Shown in pieces: positions 43,360 to 53,144 of a DNA stretch of 64,000 bases (position 1 is its first letter; each line of letters opens with the position of its first letter). A model generated the notes under the pieces. The model saw only the letters and a list, made by a program, of their open reading frames with translations, searched no databases and was not told the DNA's origin. The DNA comes from Novosphingobium sp. UBA6272 (GTDB lineage Bacteria; Pseudomonadota; Alphaproteobacteria; Sphingomonadales; Sphingomonadaceae): assembly GCF_002440635.1 (NCBI RefSeq), contig NZ_DJUW01000015.1, forward strand, positions 1-64,000, given 5' to 3'. Made by a program: the position numbers and the translations under genes.

Positions 43360-44564
43360 TGCCCATCACCCAGCACTAGGTCACGCGTGACCAGTACCCG
43401 CACCGGGTATCCGGGCCGGATGGTCAGCGTCGGTCGGACGTTCAGTTCGCGCGAAACGATCTGCTCGCCTGCACGGTTGATGCTGTCCTGCGTTCCGCGA
43501 CGGAATGCGCGGGCAAGGTTGCCGTCGTCACCCGAACCGAACTCTGAACCGGCACCGAGTAGCGTCGAGACCAGCGCGGCCTTGAGCACGCCGCCCCAAT
43601 GGTAATCGGTGCCGTCCTGCAGTCCGGCAAAGCCGCGCGGGTCGGCAGCTGGCTGGCGTTCGAGCACGATCGAACGACCATCGGGCAGGATCAGCCGGTT
43701 CCAGGCAAGCAGCACCCGGCTTTGTCCGAACGCGACATCGGCGTCATAATCGCCGATCAGGCGTGAGCCCTGCGGGATCAGCAGGATGCGGCCCGTCGGG
43801 CTGTCGTAGACGTTCTGGGTGACCTGAGCGGTCACCAGTCCCGGCAGGTCGGAGCGGATGCCGGTGATCAGCGCAGCGGGAATGACCGAGCCTGCCTGCA
43901 GGATCGAAGATGATGCGAGTCCGGTCAGCCGTTCGGCCGACACCGTGCGCCGATCGCTGGCCCGTTCCAGAAATGCCTGCTTTCGGCCCGCTTCGGTTTG
44001 CGGCGCGGCAGCGGGTGCGGCCGCTCCACCATCGGCGGCGGGCGGAAGTCCGGCCAGTCCTGCCACACCACCGTTCGTTGGCGATCCACCACCGAAGAAC
44101 AGGCGACTGCCGCGCGCGGCCTCGCGTTCCTGCTCGGCGCGTTGGCGGGCTGCATCGGCGGCAGTGGCTGCCGGGTTCGACGGCGAGACTGGCGGCTGCG
44201 CGCCGATCGGCGGCAAGGCTGCGACATCGCCGCGCCGCTGGGCATCGAGGATCGGCTTGCCGAGGTCGCCGGGAAGCGGCGGACCGAGCTTGGGCACCTG
44301 GCCGTAGTCCTTGGGCGCGCCCGCGAGATTGTCGGCCACCGCAACGCCGTCGGTGTTGTAAAGCTCTTCCGTACCCTTTCGTCCAGCAGGCTGGAGCGCG
44401 TAGATCAAGGCGCCGCCAACCAGCGCAAAGCCGCAGGCCGAAGCAATGCCGATGGCTTTGCGCGACAGGCGCATCACGCGCGGTGGATCGCCGCGCAGCT
44501 TGACTGCATCGCCGGGATCGACGGACGGCGCTTCGGGGCGTTCGTCCTTGTCCTCGACGGTCAT
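43356..44564 (-). CDS. trbI: Conjugal transfer protein TrbI (VirB10 type)
   Basis: Spans inner and outer membranes in the type IV secretion channel. The 402-aa protein has a cytoplasmic tail, one transmembrane helix (AIGIASACGFALVGGALIYAL), a proline-rich periplasmic linker and the C-terminal VirB10 beta domain (GSVIPAALITGIRSDLPG, GRILLIPQGSRLIGDYDADVAFGQSRVLLAWNRLILPDG). The start at 44564 (MTVEDKDERPE) overlaps the trbG stop by 4 bp; the longer open frame upstream is trbG shadow. Confidence 0.93.
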   Translation of the reverse strand: MTVEDKDERPEAPSVDPGDAVKLRGDPPRVMRLSRKAIGIASACGFALVGGALIYALQPAGRKGTEELYNTDGVAVADNLAGAPKDYGQVPKLGPPLPGDLGKPILDAQRRGDVAALPPIGAQPPVSPSNPAATAADAARQRAEQEREAARGSRLFFGGGSPTNGGVAGLAGLPPAADGGAAAPAAAPQTEAGRKQAFLERASDRRTVSAERLTGLASSSILQAGSVIPAALITGIRSDLPGLVTAQVTQNVYDSPTGRILLIPQGSRLIGDYDADVAFGQSRVLLAWNRLILPDGRSIVLERQPAADPRGFAGLQDGTDYHWGGVLKAALVSTLLGAGSEFGSGDDGNLARAFRRGTQDSINRAGEQIVSRELNVRPTLTIRPGYPVRVLVTRDLVLGDGQ

Positions 44565-45583
44565 GCCCGCCCCCTGCGATTGGAGACGATCCGCACCGTC
44601 TGCTGGCCCTTGCGTCCGCCGAGCCGCAGCTCGGCGCGGGCGAACAGCCGGTCGACGATCACGTAGCGGCCCGAGACGCGGTAATTGACCAGTTCGGCCT
44701 CGCCCTTGACGCCGATGACGAACAGCGGCGGCAGCTCGCCTTGGGCGATGCTTTCCGGAAACTCGACGAACACCCGCACCCCGTCGTCGAAGGCGCGCAG
44801 CGGCCGCCACTCGGGCCGGTCACCCTCGATCGCATAGCGGAAGTTGAGCAGCGACAGATCCACGCCCGCCGCGACCGGCGCAGCACGCTCGGCTTCGGCG
44901 CGGGCCTGGCGCAGCGCGATCAGCTGGTCCTGCGGATAGGTCCAGGAGACCGAGGCCATATAGACCGACGGATTGGCACGCAGTTCGAGATGATAGGTCC
45001 GCCGGTCGGTATTGATCACCACGTTGGTGGCGATGTCGGGGCGGATGGGTTTCACCAGGATATGGACCCGGGCGGCGGGACCGATCCCGCTCACCGTGTC
45101 GCCGATCATCCAGCGCACGGTGTCGCCGGCGGCAACTGGGCCGGAGCCGACCAGTTGCTCGCCCTCCTGCAACGCGATGTCGGTCACCTGACCGGGCTTG
45201 GCGTAGATCTGGTAGAGCGCGCCTTCGGTATAAGGGAAGACCTGGATCGCATTCACGAACCCGGTGCGCTCGGGCTGAATTCTTGCGGCCTCCATCGCCG
45301 CCCCCACCCTGTCCTGGAGAGTGGGGCGACTCTGGGACGGGCGGGAGCGGCCCGCGGCGTGGGGAGGGAGGCGCCGCGGAAGGGACTGGAGCTGGCCGGG
45401 AAGCGGTAGCGGCACGGGGATCGCAACCACCTCGGGCTTGGGATAGGTCGCCTGCAGTGCCTCGTTGGGTACCGCAGGCGATGCAGGCTGGTCCTTGGCC
45501 TGCGTGGGAGAAGCGATTGCAGTGCTTGCGGCCAACAAGGCCACGACGAAGCGGCGATTTGCCGCGAACTGATTGCTGATCAT
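44561..45583 (-). CDS. trbG: Conjugal transfer protein TrbG (VirB9 type)
   Basis: Outer-membrane-complex component of the mating channel. The 340-aa precursor has a signal sequence (RFVVALLAASTAIASPTQA) and the VirB9/CagX domain: VNAIQVFPYTEGALYQIYAKPGQVTDIALQEGEQLV and the C-terminal LNFRYAIEGDRPEWRPLRAFDDGVRVFVEFP. It is translationally coupled on both sides (4-bp overlaps with trbF and trbI). Confidence 0.93.
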   Translation of the reverse strand: MISNQFAANRRFVVALLAASTAIASPTQAKDQPASPAVPNEALQATYPKPEVVAIPVPLPLPGQLQSLPRRLPPHAAGRSRPSQSRPTLQDRVGAAMEAARIQPERTGFVNAIQVFPYTEGALYQIYAKPGQVTDIALQEGEQLVGSGPVAAGDTVRWMIGDTVSGIGPAARVHILVKPIRPDIATNVVINTDRRTYHLELRANPSVYMASVSWTYPQDQLIALRQARAEAERAAPVAAGVDLSLLNFRYAIEGDRPEWRPLRAFDDGVRVFVEFPESIAQGELPPLFVIGVKGEAELVNYRVSGRYVIVDRLFARAELRLGGRKGQQTVRIVSNRRGRA

Positions 45584-46263
45584 GATCCGAGTTCCTTCGA
45601 CCAGTTGATGGCGTTGACGAAAATGCCGAGCGGGTTCTTGCGGACGGCATCGGGCGTGCGCGGGACCTGGACGACGATGGTCAGGATCGCGGTCCAGCGA
45701 CTGGTTTCGGCGAGGCTACCGTCACGGTAACGGCGCTCGGCCCAGGCGACGCGGAAGCTGGTTGGTGAGGCGCGGATAACGCTGGTCACGTCCACCCCGA
45801 CCTGTTCGCGGCCGATCAGGGCGAACGGATCGTTGGTTCGGGCATAGTCGTTGAGCGCGAGCGCGCCCTTGTCGGTGGCGAAGTCGTAGGCGCGCAGCCA
45901 GTTCTGCCGAACCACGATCGGATCGTCGGGCACGGCGCGGACCTGCTCGATGAACCGCGCGAGGTGGAATGCGATCTGCGGGTCGCTCGGCGTAAACCCG
46001 GTATCGGCGGGCGCGACGGCCTGGGCCTCGCCGAGCCTGTCGACCTGGACAACCCACGGGACGATCGACCCGCGTGCGCCCTGCCAGATGATCCCGGCGG
46101 TGAGGCAGGTCGAAAGACCAAGCGCGCCGAAGAAGGCAAGCCGCCAACTGCGCGCCTGGACGCGGGCCGAACCGATCCGGTCATCCCAGACCTGCGCGGC
46201 GCGCTGATAGGGTGTCTCGGGTTCGGGGGTCTTGCCGTAGCGGATCGAGGGTCGTCGGAACAT
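45580..46263 (-). CDS. trbF: Conjugal transfer protein TrbF (VirB8 type)
   Basis: Bitopic inner-membrane assembly factor of the type IV secretion system. The 227-aa protein has one N-terminal helix (WRLAFFGALGLSTCLTAGIIW) and a periplasmic VirB8 domain (IVPWVVQVDRLGEAQAV ... NWLRAYDFATDKGALALNDYA ... FRVAWAERRYRDG). It lies 3 bp after trbL. Confidence 0.93.
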   Translation of the reverse strand: MFRRPSIRYGKTPEPETPYQRAAQVWDDRIGSARVQARSWRLAFFGALGLSTCLTAGIIWQGARGSIVPWVVQVDRLGEAQAVAPADTGFTPSDPQIAFHLARFIEQVRAVPDDPIVVRQNWLRAYDFATDKGALALNDYARTNDPFALIGREQVGVDVTSVIRASPTSFRVAWAERRYRDGSLAETSRWTAILTIVVQVPRTPDAVRKNPLGIFVNAINWSKELGS

Positions 46264-46266
46264 GGA

Positions 46267-47583
46267 TCAGTCCTTTTCGGAGGTGTCGATGGAAGCCCCG
46301 CCGCCGTGGCTGTCACCGGACTTGAGCGTGTGGGCGGCGATGGTCGCGCCATGCGCTAGGGTTTGCCGGTCCTTCATCGCCTTGGCCCAGGCGGGCTGGC
46401 CTTGGTCGGGATCGGATGGCGGCGCGGTCGGCGTGTTGGGTCCGGGCGTAATCGTGCCGCCGGTGTTGGTGATCGCTGCGCGGCTGCCTTCGCGGAACGA
46501 TTGGCGCATAGAATCGCCTGCCTTGCGCAGCGGCGAAGTGGCCGCACCGACGGCAGCGTCGCCGACAGCGGCCATGCCGGAACCGACCGCGGATGCGCCC
46601 GATTTGCCGGCCGAGCCGAGCGCATAGGCCATGGTCGCGCCACCAGCGGCCCGCGATGTGCCGTGAGCGACGTTGGATGCAGCACTGGCGACCGCGCTAC
46701 CCGCCATGCGGGCACCGGCCACGGCGCCGGCCGCTGCACCACCGGCCAAGAGCGCGGTTCCAGCGGCTGCGCCAGCGCCAAGCTGGGGGCCGCCCGAGAC
46801 GATGCCATTGGCAATACCTGGGCCGAATATGCCGAGCCCGAGCAGCGACAGGCTCGCAAGCACCACCGAAAGCGCGTCCTCAATGGTCGGTTCAGGCCCG
46901 ATCGCGCTGGTGAACTCGGAGAAGATGGTCGAGCCGATGCCGACGATGACGGCGAGCACGAGCACCTTGATGCCGGATGAGACGACATTGCCCAGCACAC
47001 GCTCAGCCATGAACGCGGTCTTGCCGAATAGGCCGAACGGGATGAGCACGAATCCGCACAGCGTCGTCAGCTTGAACTCGATCAAGGTGACGAACAGCTG
47101 GATCGCGAGAATGAAGAAGGCGATGATGACGATCGCCCAGGCGAGCAGCAGGATCACGATCTGGAGGAAGTTCTCGAAGAAGCTGACGAACCCCATCAGG
47201 TCCGAGATCGCCTCGATCATTGGCTGTGCGGCATCCATGCCGACCTGCGCGACCCGGCCCGGTTGCAACAGCTCGGCGGCTGTGAACCCGGTGCCGCTGG
47301 CCTTGAGGCCGAGCCCGGCGAAGCTCTCGAAGACGATGCGCGCGAGGTTGTTCCAATTGCCGATGATGTAGGCGAAAATTCCGACGAACAGCGTCTTCTT
47401 GACAAGCCGGGCGAGCACGTCGTCGGCCTCGCCCCAGGACCAGAACAGCGCGGCGAGCGTCACGTCGATCACGATCAGGGTGGTCGCGATGAACGCGACC
47501 TCGCCCGAGAGCAGGCCAAAGCCGCTGTCGATGTAGCGCGAGAAGATGTCGAGGAAGCGGTCGACGACGCCGGTGCCACCCAT
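46267..47583 (-). CDS. trbL: Conjugal transfer protein TrbL (VirB6 type)
   Basis: Polytopic inner-membrane channel component. The 438-aa protein has about six to seven helices in the first 260 residues (FIATTLIVIDVTLAALFW, FLQIVILLLAWAIVIIAFFILAIQLFVTLIEFKLTTLCGFVLIPFG), then a glycine/alanine-rich hydrophilic tail. The start is the ATG at 47583 (MGGTGVVDRF). Confidence 0.92.
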   Translation of the reverse strand: MGGTGVVDRFLDIFSRYIDSGFGLLSGEVAFIATTLIVIDVTLAALFWSWGEADDVLARLVKKTLFVGIFAYIIGNWNNLARIVFESFAGLGLKASGTGFTAAELLQPGRVAQVGMDAAQPMIEAISDLMGFVSFFENFLQIVILLLAWAIVIIAFFILAIQLFVTLIEFKLTTLCGFVLIPFGLFGKTAFMAERVLGNVVSSGIKVLVLAVIVGIGSTIFSEFTSAIGPEPTIEDALSVVLASLSLLGLGIFGPGIANGIVSGGPQLGAGAAAGTALLAGGAAAGAVAGARMAGSAVASAASNVAHGTSRAAGGATMAYALGSAGKSGASAVGSGMAAVGDAAVGAATSPLRKAGDSMRQSFREGSRAAITNTGGTITPGPNTPTAPPSDPDQGQPAWAKAMKDRQTLAHGATIAAHTLKSGDSHGGGASIDTSEKD

Positions 47584-47584
47584 G

Positions 47585-47926
47585 TCAGAGGCCCTTTGCT
47601 GGTTGGAGTTCGGGTGCCGGAGCCGGGGCCTCACCGGCATCGAAGGCGGGATCGCTGGCAGGTGCGCTCGCTTCGCCGCCTTGCCCGAGGAATCGCCGCC
47701 GCTTCTCGGCCCAGACCGCCTGGCAATCGGGCGCGGACAGCGCGCGTTCGCCCATGGCCGCGCAGGCCCGTAGCTGGGCTGGAAGCGGATCGCCGTCCGG
47801 TTCGAATACCGTGATCACTTCGGGCAGCGGATCCGGGCGCTCTTCGCGCAGCTGGAGCACGGACATGGTCAGCGCGATGGCGACGAACGCCCCGGCTCCG
47901 ATCCGCGCGAAGTGCTTGGTGTCCAT
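47585..47926 (-). CDS. TrbK-alt putative entry-exclusion protein
   Basis: A 113-aa protein with one N-terminal membrane segment (RIGAGAFVAIALTMSVLQL) and a periplasmic part with two cysteines (LRACAAMGERALSAPDCQAVWAEKRRRFLG), which matches the TrbK-alt family found between trbJ and trbL. Entry exclusion stops transfer into cells that already carry the element; the role is by family only. Confidence 0.83.
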   Translation of the reverse strand: MDTKHFARIGAGAFVAIALTMSVLQLREERPDPLPEVITVFEPDGDPLPAQLRACAAMGERALSAPDCQAVWAEKRRRFLGQGGEASAPASDPAFDAGEAPAPAPELQPAKGL

Positions 47927-47930
47927 CGCC

Positions 47931-48686
47931 TCAGTTCCGGAACATCTGGGCGGTGGTGGGCACATAGCCGCGACCCGGCGCGAGGAACCGGCGCAGCTGT
48001 TCACGCGCTTGCGCCTTGGCCGCTGCGGCATTGGCGGCATCGAGCGACTGGGCGCGGCCAAGCGCCGCGACGGTGGCGGTAAGGTCGGCAAGCTGCTGCG
48101 ACTGGATCGCGAGCAGCTGGTTTCCGGCCTGGGCGGCCTGCAGCGCGCCGGTCGCCGACTGGCTCGCCGTGACGATCGTCTGCACGGCGCTGCGCGCACC
48201 CTCGATGTTGCTCACCGCGCCGGCCTGGACCTTGAGTGCATCCTCGAAGGCGGCGACGCTGTTCTTCCAGCGTTCCTCGGCGCCCTGGACCATCTCGCGC
48301 TGGCTGCCGGTCAGGCTCTGGGCGGAATACTGCCGCGCGAATTCGCGCTCGATCGCCTGCACGTCGAACGAGATGCGCTGGGCCTGCGCCAGCAACTGCT
48401 GGGTCTGGCGGATCTGCTGCTGGAGCGGGTCGAGAATGGTGGTCGGGAGGCTCGCGAGATTGCGGGCTTCGTTAATCAGCGAGGTCGCCTGGTTCTGGAG
48501 CTGGCGGATCTGGTTGTTGATCTGCTCGAGCGTGCGCGCCGCGGTGAGCACGTTCTGAGCATAGTTCGAGGGATCGTAGACGATTCCGCCGAACTGGGCG
48601 TAGGCCGGTGCGGGCACCAGCGCGGTCGCGGTCATCGACAGCGCGGCGGCGCCAGCGGCGAAAAGGTGGCGAAAACGGGACTTCAT
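47931..48686 (-). CDS. trbJ: Conjugal transfer protein TrbJ (VirB5 type)
   Basis: Periplasmic minor pilus component. The 251-aa precursor has a signal peptide (LFAAGAAALSMTATALVPAPAYA) followed by long helices rich in Gln (TLEQINNQIRQLQNQATSLINEARNLASL ... QQQIRQTQQLLAQAQRISFD), typical of TrbJ. It ends in a conserved-looking GYVPTTAQMFRN. Confidence 0.92.
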   Translation of the reverse strand: MKSRFRHLFAAGAAALSMTATALVPAPAYAQFGGIVYDPSNYAQNVLTAARTLEQINNQIRQLQNQATSLINEARNLASLPTTILDPLQQQIRQTQQLLAQAQRISFDVQAIEREFARQYSAQSLTGSQREMVQGAEERWKNSVAAFEDALKVQAGAVSNIEGARSAVQTIVTASQSATGALQAAQAGNQLLAIQSQQLADLTATVAALGRAQSLDAANAAAAKAQAREQLRRFLAPGRGYVPTTAQMFRN

Positions 48687-48691
48687 GGCGG

Positions 48692-51148
48692 CTACTCCTT
48701 GGGTTGGCCCATCTGGGCGGGGGGAACGGGATCGGGGATCGGCAGCATGTCCGCGGCCCAGGCGAGACCGCGGTGGCGCAGCCACTGGCGCGCGAAGTCG
48801 GCGGTGCCGTGTGCTTCGGTGATTTCGCCGATCGTCAGCTGGTCGGCCTTCGATGAGGTGGCTGTGAAGGCGAGCGCGACTTCGCCAAGGCCCAGTTCGA
48901 ACAGACGATTGCCGCGTGCCGACTGGCAGTAGTAGTCGCGCTTGGGGGTCGCCCGGGCGACGATCTCGATCTGCCGGTCGTTGAGCCCGAAGCGGCGGTA
49001 GATCGACAGAATCTGCGGCTCAACCGCGCGCTCGTTGGGCAGGAATATCCGGGTCGGGCAGCTTTCGATGATGGCGGGCGCGATCGCCGAGGTCTCGACG
49101 TCTGCGAGGCTCTGGGTCGCGAACACCACGCTCGCGTTCTTCTTGCGCAGCGTCTTGAGCCATTCGCGGAGCTGCGCGGCGAAAGCCGGGCTGTCGAGCA
49201 CCAGCCAGCCCTCGTCGATGATGATCATCGTCGGCGAGCCGTCGAGTCGTCCCTCGATCCGGTGGAACAGATAGGAAAGTACGGCGGGCGCCGCGGCCGA
49301 GCCGGTCAACCCCTCGGTCTCGAAGGCCTGAAAGCTCGCTTCGCCGAGATGCTCGCCCTCGGCATCGAGCAAACGACCGAACGGCCCGCCGATGCAGTAG
49401 GGCGCGAGCGCCTGCTTCAGTGCCTGCGACTGCAGCAGCACGGCGAGCCCGGTCAGCGTCCGTTCGGAAACGGGTGCGGTGGCAAGCGAGGTCAGCGCCG
49501 ACCACAAGTGCTCCTTGGTGACCGGATCGACGGTGACGCCTTCAGAGGCGAGGATTGCCTGGAGCCATTCCGCCGCCCAGTTACGCTCGGCGGCTTCGTC
49601 AATGCGCGCGAGCGGCTGCAACAGCACAGCGCTTGCACTGTCTTCTGAGAGACTGGTGCCCAAGTCCTGCCAGTCACCGCCACAGGCGAGCGCGGCAGCT
49701 CGGATCGAGCCCCCGAAATCAAACGCGAAGACTTGAGCGCGATCGTAACGCCGGAACTGCAACGCCATCAGCGCGAGCAGCACCGACTTGCCCGCACCGG
49801 TCGGGCCGACGATAAGCGTATGGCCGACATCGCCGACATGGAGCGAGAAGCGGAACGGGGTCGAACCTTCGGTGCGCGCATAGAACAGCGGGGCGGCGCG
49901 GAAATGCTCGTCGCGTTCCGGCCCGGCCCACACCGCCGAGAGCGGGATCATGTGCGCGAGGTTGAGCGTAGAGATCGGCGGTTGCCGGACATTGGCGTAG
50001 ACGTGTCCGGGGAGCGATCCGAGCCAGGCTTCGACCCCGTTCATGCCTTCGACGATCACCGTGAAATCGCGGCCCTGGATCACCTTCTCGAGCAGACGGA
50101 GTTTCTCGGCCGCGAGGCTGGCATCCTCGTCCCACACCGTAACTGTGGCGGTGACATAGGCTTGCCCCACATGATCGGCGCCCAATTCCTGCAGCGCCGC
50201 ATCGGCGTCGGCGGCCTTGTTCGAGGCATCGCTGTCGAGCAGCGTCGATGCTTCGTTGGTCATCACCTCTTTGAGGATCGCGGCGACCGACTTCCTCTTG
50301 GCGAACCATTGCCGACGGATCTTGGCGGTCAGCCTGGTCGCATCGGTCTTGTCGAGCATCACCGCGCGGGTTGACCAGCGATAGGCGAAGGCGAGCCGGT
50401 TGAGTTCGTCGAGCAGACCCGGGAAGGTGCTGCTGGGAAAGCCGACCACGGTCAGCGTGCGCAGGTGGGCGCGACCCAGGCGCGGTTCGAGCCCGCCGGT
50501 CAGCGGCTCGTCAGCGAGCAGCGCGTCGAGATGCATCGGCACTTCGGGAACGTGGACCCGGTGGCTGCGGGTCGAGATGCAGCTGTGCAGGTAGGTCAGC
50601 GTCTCGCCGTCGTCGAGCCAGGCGACTTCGGGCACGAAGCCTTCGACCAGTCGCAGCAGCCGGTCGGTGCGGTCGGTGAACTGGTCGAGCAGTTCCTTGG
50701 GGTTGATCCCCTTCTCGGCCTTGCCTTCGTAGAGCCAGCTTTCGGCGCGGGCCGCATCTTCGGCGGGTGGCATCCAGCACAGGGTCAGGAAATAGCCGCT
50801 CTCGAAATGTGCGCCTTCCTCGGCGAACTGCGCGGCGCGTTCGCGCTCGACCAGTGCCGAGGCAGGATCGGGAAAGTCGCTGTCGGGATAGCCCTGCGCC
50901 GGGCGGCGCACCGCCTCGACGAAGATCGCCCAGCCCGAGCCCAGGCGGCGCAGCGCAGAATTGAGCCGCGCGGTCGTTGCAATCAGTTCGGCGGGCGTCG
51001 CGCTGTCGAGATCGGGACCGCGAAAGCGGGCCGAGCGCTGGAAGCTGCCGTCCTTGTTGAGCACCACGCCGGGTGCAATCAAAGCCGCCCAGGGCAGGAA
51101 GTCAGCGAGCCGGTCGGCCTTGTTGCGGTATTCGCGAAGCGAGAGCAT
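48692..51148 (-). CDS. trbE: Conjugal transfer ATPase TrbE (VirB4 type)
   Basis: Energises pilus assembly and substrate transfer. The 818-aa protein has an N-terminal VirB4 domain (RNKADRLADFLPWAALIAPGVVLNKDGSF), Walker A GPTGAGKSV near residue 446 and Walker B TMIIIDEGWLVLD. The RecA-like C-terminal motifs are FATQSLADVETSAIA and IYRRFGLNDRQIEIV. The normal full length is retained, so the element may still be transfer-competent. Confidence 0.95.
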   Translation of the reverse strand: MLSLREYRNKADRLADFLPWAALIAPGVVLNKDGSFQRSARFRGPDLDSATPAELIATTARLNSALRRLGSGWAIFVEAVRRPAQGYPDSDFPDPASALVERERAAQFAEEGAHFESGYFLTLCWMPPAEDAARAESWLYEGKAEKGINPKELLDQFTDRTDRLLRLVEGFVPEVAWLDDGETLTYLHSCISTRSHRVHVPEVPMHLDALLADEPLTGGLEPRLGRAHLRTLTVVGFPSSTFPGLLDELNRLAFAYRWSTRAVMLDKTDATRLTAKIRRQWFAKRKSVAAILKEVMTNEASTLLDSDASNKAADADAALQELGADHVGQAYVTATVTVWDEDASLAAEKLRLLEKVIQGRDFTVIVEGMNGVEAWLGSLPGHVYANVRQPPISTLNLAHMIPLSAVWAGPERDEHFRAAPLFYARTEGSTPFRFSLHVGDVGHTLIVGPTGAGKSVLLALMALQFRRYDRAQVFAFDFGGSIRAAALACGGDWQDLGTSLSEDSASAVLLQPLARIDEAAERNWAAEWLQAILASEGVTVDPVTKEHLWSALTSLATAPVSERTLTGLAVLLQSQALKQALAPYCIGGPFGRLLDAEGEHLGEASFQAFETEGLTGSAAAPAVLSYLFHRIEGRLDGSPTMIIIDEGWLVLDSPAFAAQLREWLKTLRKKNASVVFATQSLADVETSAIAPAIIESCPTRIFLPNERAVEPQILSIYRRFGLNDRQIEIVARATPKRDYYCQSARGNRLFELGLGEVALAFTATSSKADQLTIGEITEAHGTADFARQWLRHRGLAWAADMLPIPDPVPPAQMGQPKE

Positions 51149-51152
51149 CGGC

Positions 51153-51428
51153 TCAAACCCTCAGATAGGTGGGAAAACGCAGGTGCCGCCGCGCGACATC
51201 GACGAACTGGGGATCGCGCCGCGCCGCCCAGACCGAGACCGCATGGCCGAGCGCGAAGATCACAACGCCGGCAATCCACAGACGCAGGCCGAGCCCGATC
51301 GCGGCGGCCAGCGTCGCATTGGCGATGGCGAGGCCGCGCGGTGCGCCGCCGAGCAGGATGTGCTCGGTCAGCGCGCGGTGAACTGGGACCACGTAGCCGG
51401 GGACAGCCTCGGGCGGTGCGGTCTCCAT
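51153..51428 (-). CDS. trbD: Conjugal transfer protein TrbD (VirB3 type)
   Basis: A 91-aa inner-membrane protein with two adjacent helices (GLAIANATLAAAIGLGLRLWIAGVVIFALGHAVSVW) preceded by VPVHRALTEHILLGGAPRG, the VirB3/TrbD signature. It begins at 51428, overlapping the trbC stop. Confidence 0.9.
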   Translation of the reverse strand: METAPPEAVPGYVVPVHRALTEHILLGGAPRGLAIANATLAAAIGLGLRLWIAGVVIFALGHAVSVWAARRDPQFVDVARRHLRFPTYLRV

Positions 51429-51760
51429 CAGACCAGCGCTCCGCCGCCGAACGAGAAGAACGAGAGGAAGAACGAGGAGGCGGCGAAGGCGATCGACAGG
51501 CCGAAGACGATCTGGATCATTCGCCGCGCGCCGCCCGAGGTGTCGCCGAAGGCGAGCGCGAGGCCGGTGGCGATGATGATCATCACTGCGACGATCTTGG
51601 CGACCGGCCCCTGGATCGATTCGAGGATCGACTGGAGCGGTGCTTCCCACGGCATCGACGAGCCGGCGGCATGGGCGGGCGCGGTGAGGCTGAGGGTAAC
51701 GAAGCCGCCGAGCACAGCGGCGGACAGGCGAGCACGGGCGCGCGAAATGGACTGGATCAC
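51428..51760 (-). CDS. trbC: Conjugal transfer pilin TrbC (VirB2 type)
   Basis: A 110-aa prepilin with a long signal peptide (LSAAVLGGFVTLSLTAPAHA, cleavage before AGSSMPW) and two hydrophobic helices (IVAVMIIIATGLALAFG and MIQIVFGLSIAFAASSFFLSFFSF), the pattern of TrbC/VirB2 major pilins. Confidence 0.92.
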   Translation of the reverse strand: MIQSISRARARLSAAVLGGFVTLSLTAPAHAAGSSMPWEAPLQSILESIQGPVAKIVAVMIIIATGLALAFGDTSGGARRMIQIVFGLSIAFAASSFFLSFFSFGGGALV

Positions 51761-52740
51761 TTGGAAGTTCCTTTTACTTGGGGGGTTAGGGACAAGATGC
51801 GGTAATCGCCGCGCTCATCGAGCCCGGTGACTTCGGCCAGTTCGGCAAGCCGCCGTCCGGTGCCGTCGCGAACCAGCACGGCGATTACGTCGATGGTCTC
51901 GGCAATCAGCGCGCGCGGCACGGTGACCACGCTCTCTTGGATCAGCTGCTCCATCCGCCGAAGCGTGCCGAGTGCAGATCCGGCATGAATCGTACCGACC
52001 CCACCCGGATGGCCGGTGCCCCAGGCTTTGAGCAGGTCGAGCGCTTCTGCGCCGCGCACCTCGCCGATGGGAATGCGATCAGGCCGCAAGCGCAGTGCGG
52101 AGCGAACCAGGTCAGAAAGCGTTGCCACGCCGTCCTTGGTGCGCAGCGAAACAAGATTGGGCGCGGCGCATTGGAGCTCTCGGGTGTCCTCGATCAGGAC
52201 TACCCTGTCGTCGGTCGTGGCGACTTCGGCGAGCAGGGCGTTGGTAAGCGTGGTCTTGCCAGTTGAGGTGCCACCAGCGACCAGGATGTTCTTCTTGTCG
52301 CCAACCGCGCGGGCCAGCGCGTCAGCTTGCCACTGCGCCATGATCCCGGAGGCGACGTAATCAGCTAGCGTGAACACCGCGACGGCGGGCTTGCGGATCG
52401 CGAAACTCGGCGCGGCCACGACCGGCGGCAACAGCCCCTCGAACCGCTCCCCCGTATCGGGAAGCTCCGCCGAAACGCGCGGTGCCTTGGCATGAACCTC
52501 AGCCCCGACATGGTGCGCGACCAGCCTGATGATCCGCTCGCCATCGGCTGCGGACATCCTGCTGCCTGTAACGGCGATCCCGGCACCCAGCCGGTCGATC
52601 CACAGCCTCCCGTCGGGATTGAGCATAACCTCGATGACCGAGGCGTCTTCAAGCCAGGCGGCGATCTCCGGCCCAAGCGCCGTGCGCAGCATGCGCGCTC
52701 CGCGCGATGATGCTTCGGACCGGATCGGAATGACGCTCAT
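51757..52740 (-). CDS. trbB: Conjugal transfer ATPase TrbB (VirB11 type)
   Basis: Hexameric ATPase at the base of the secretion channel. The 327-aa protein shows VEVMLNPDG-like opening (VIEVMLNPDGRLWIDR), Walker A AGGTSTGKTTLTNALL near residue 156, VVLIEDTRELQC (Asp box), LRPDRIPIGEVRGAEALDLLKAW (Walker B) and TGHPGGVGTIHAGSA (His box). It is the first gene of the trb operon; here the usual upstream neighbours copG and traG are displaced by a 6-kb insert. Confidence 0.95.
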   Translation of the reverse strand: MSVIPIRSEASSRGARMLRTALGPEIAAWLEDASVIEVMLNPDGRLWIDRLGAGIAVTGSRMSAADGERIIRLVAHHVGAEVHAKAPRVSAELPDTGERFEGLLPPVVAAPSFAIRKPAVAVFTLADYVASGIMAQWQADALARAVGDKKNILVAGGTSTGKTTLTNALLAEVATTDDRVVLIEDTRELQCAAPNLVSLRTKDGVATLSDLVRSALRLRPDRIPIGEVRGAEALDLLKAWGTGHPGGVGTIHAGSALGTLRRMEQLIQESVVTVPRALIAETIDVIAVLVRDGTGRRLAELAEVTGLDERGDYRILSLTPQVKGTSK

Positions 52741-53144
52741 GGGATGCCCCGTTCAAATGAGGCAACCGACCGCCGACTGCACTCGCGAGGCAGATCAAAG
52801 AGACATCAGAATGGGCAATGGCAATAGGTTGTTGCAGTCAGTGTAGTGTGGCGAAAAGGCAGAAAGATTAGCGTATCGCCAGTCTTTGCGGACGGTCCGG
52901 AACGGCGGCTTAGAATATACGATTACGGTAAGCTCCCGTTCAGCTCGCGGAGAGGGAAGGTAGCAAGCGAGATCCCTGGCGACGTCAGTGGGCGAACTTA
53001 ATGGTGGGGGGGGGAACTAAAACGGAACACCTTGCGCAAGAAGGGCTAGTTCGATAACGTTGACAATCAGATCAGGAGGTTCCCGGCAACGATCAACAAC
53101 AGCCCTCAGGCGTACGCCCGTCAGCAATTCAGGACGGAAATCAT
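52741..53144. other. Intergenic region between trbB and the cargo genes
   Basis: This 404-bp stretch has no convincing gene. It must contain the trb operon promoter (leftward) and the promoter of the gene at 53145 (rightward). A G9 run (near 53003-53011) and mixed base composition suggest that the junction between transfer backbone and cargo lies within it. Confidence 0.4.

Noticed and set aside
43356..44810. Longer TrbI start at 44810
   Set aside because: The extra 82 residues are Arg-rich shadow of trbG; the ATG at 44564 in a 4-bp overlap gives the normal family N-terminus.
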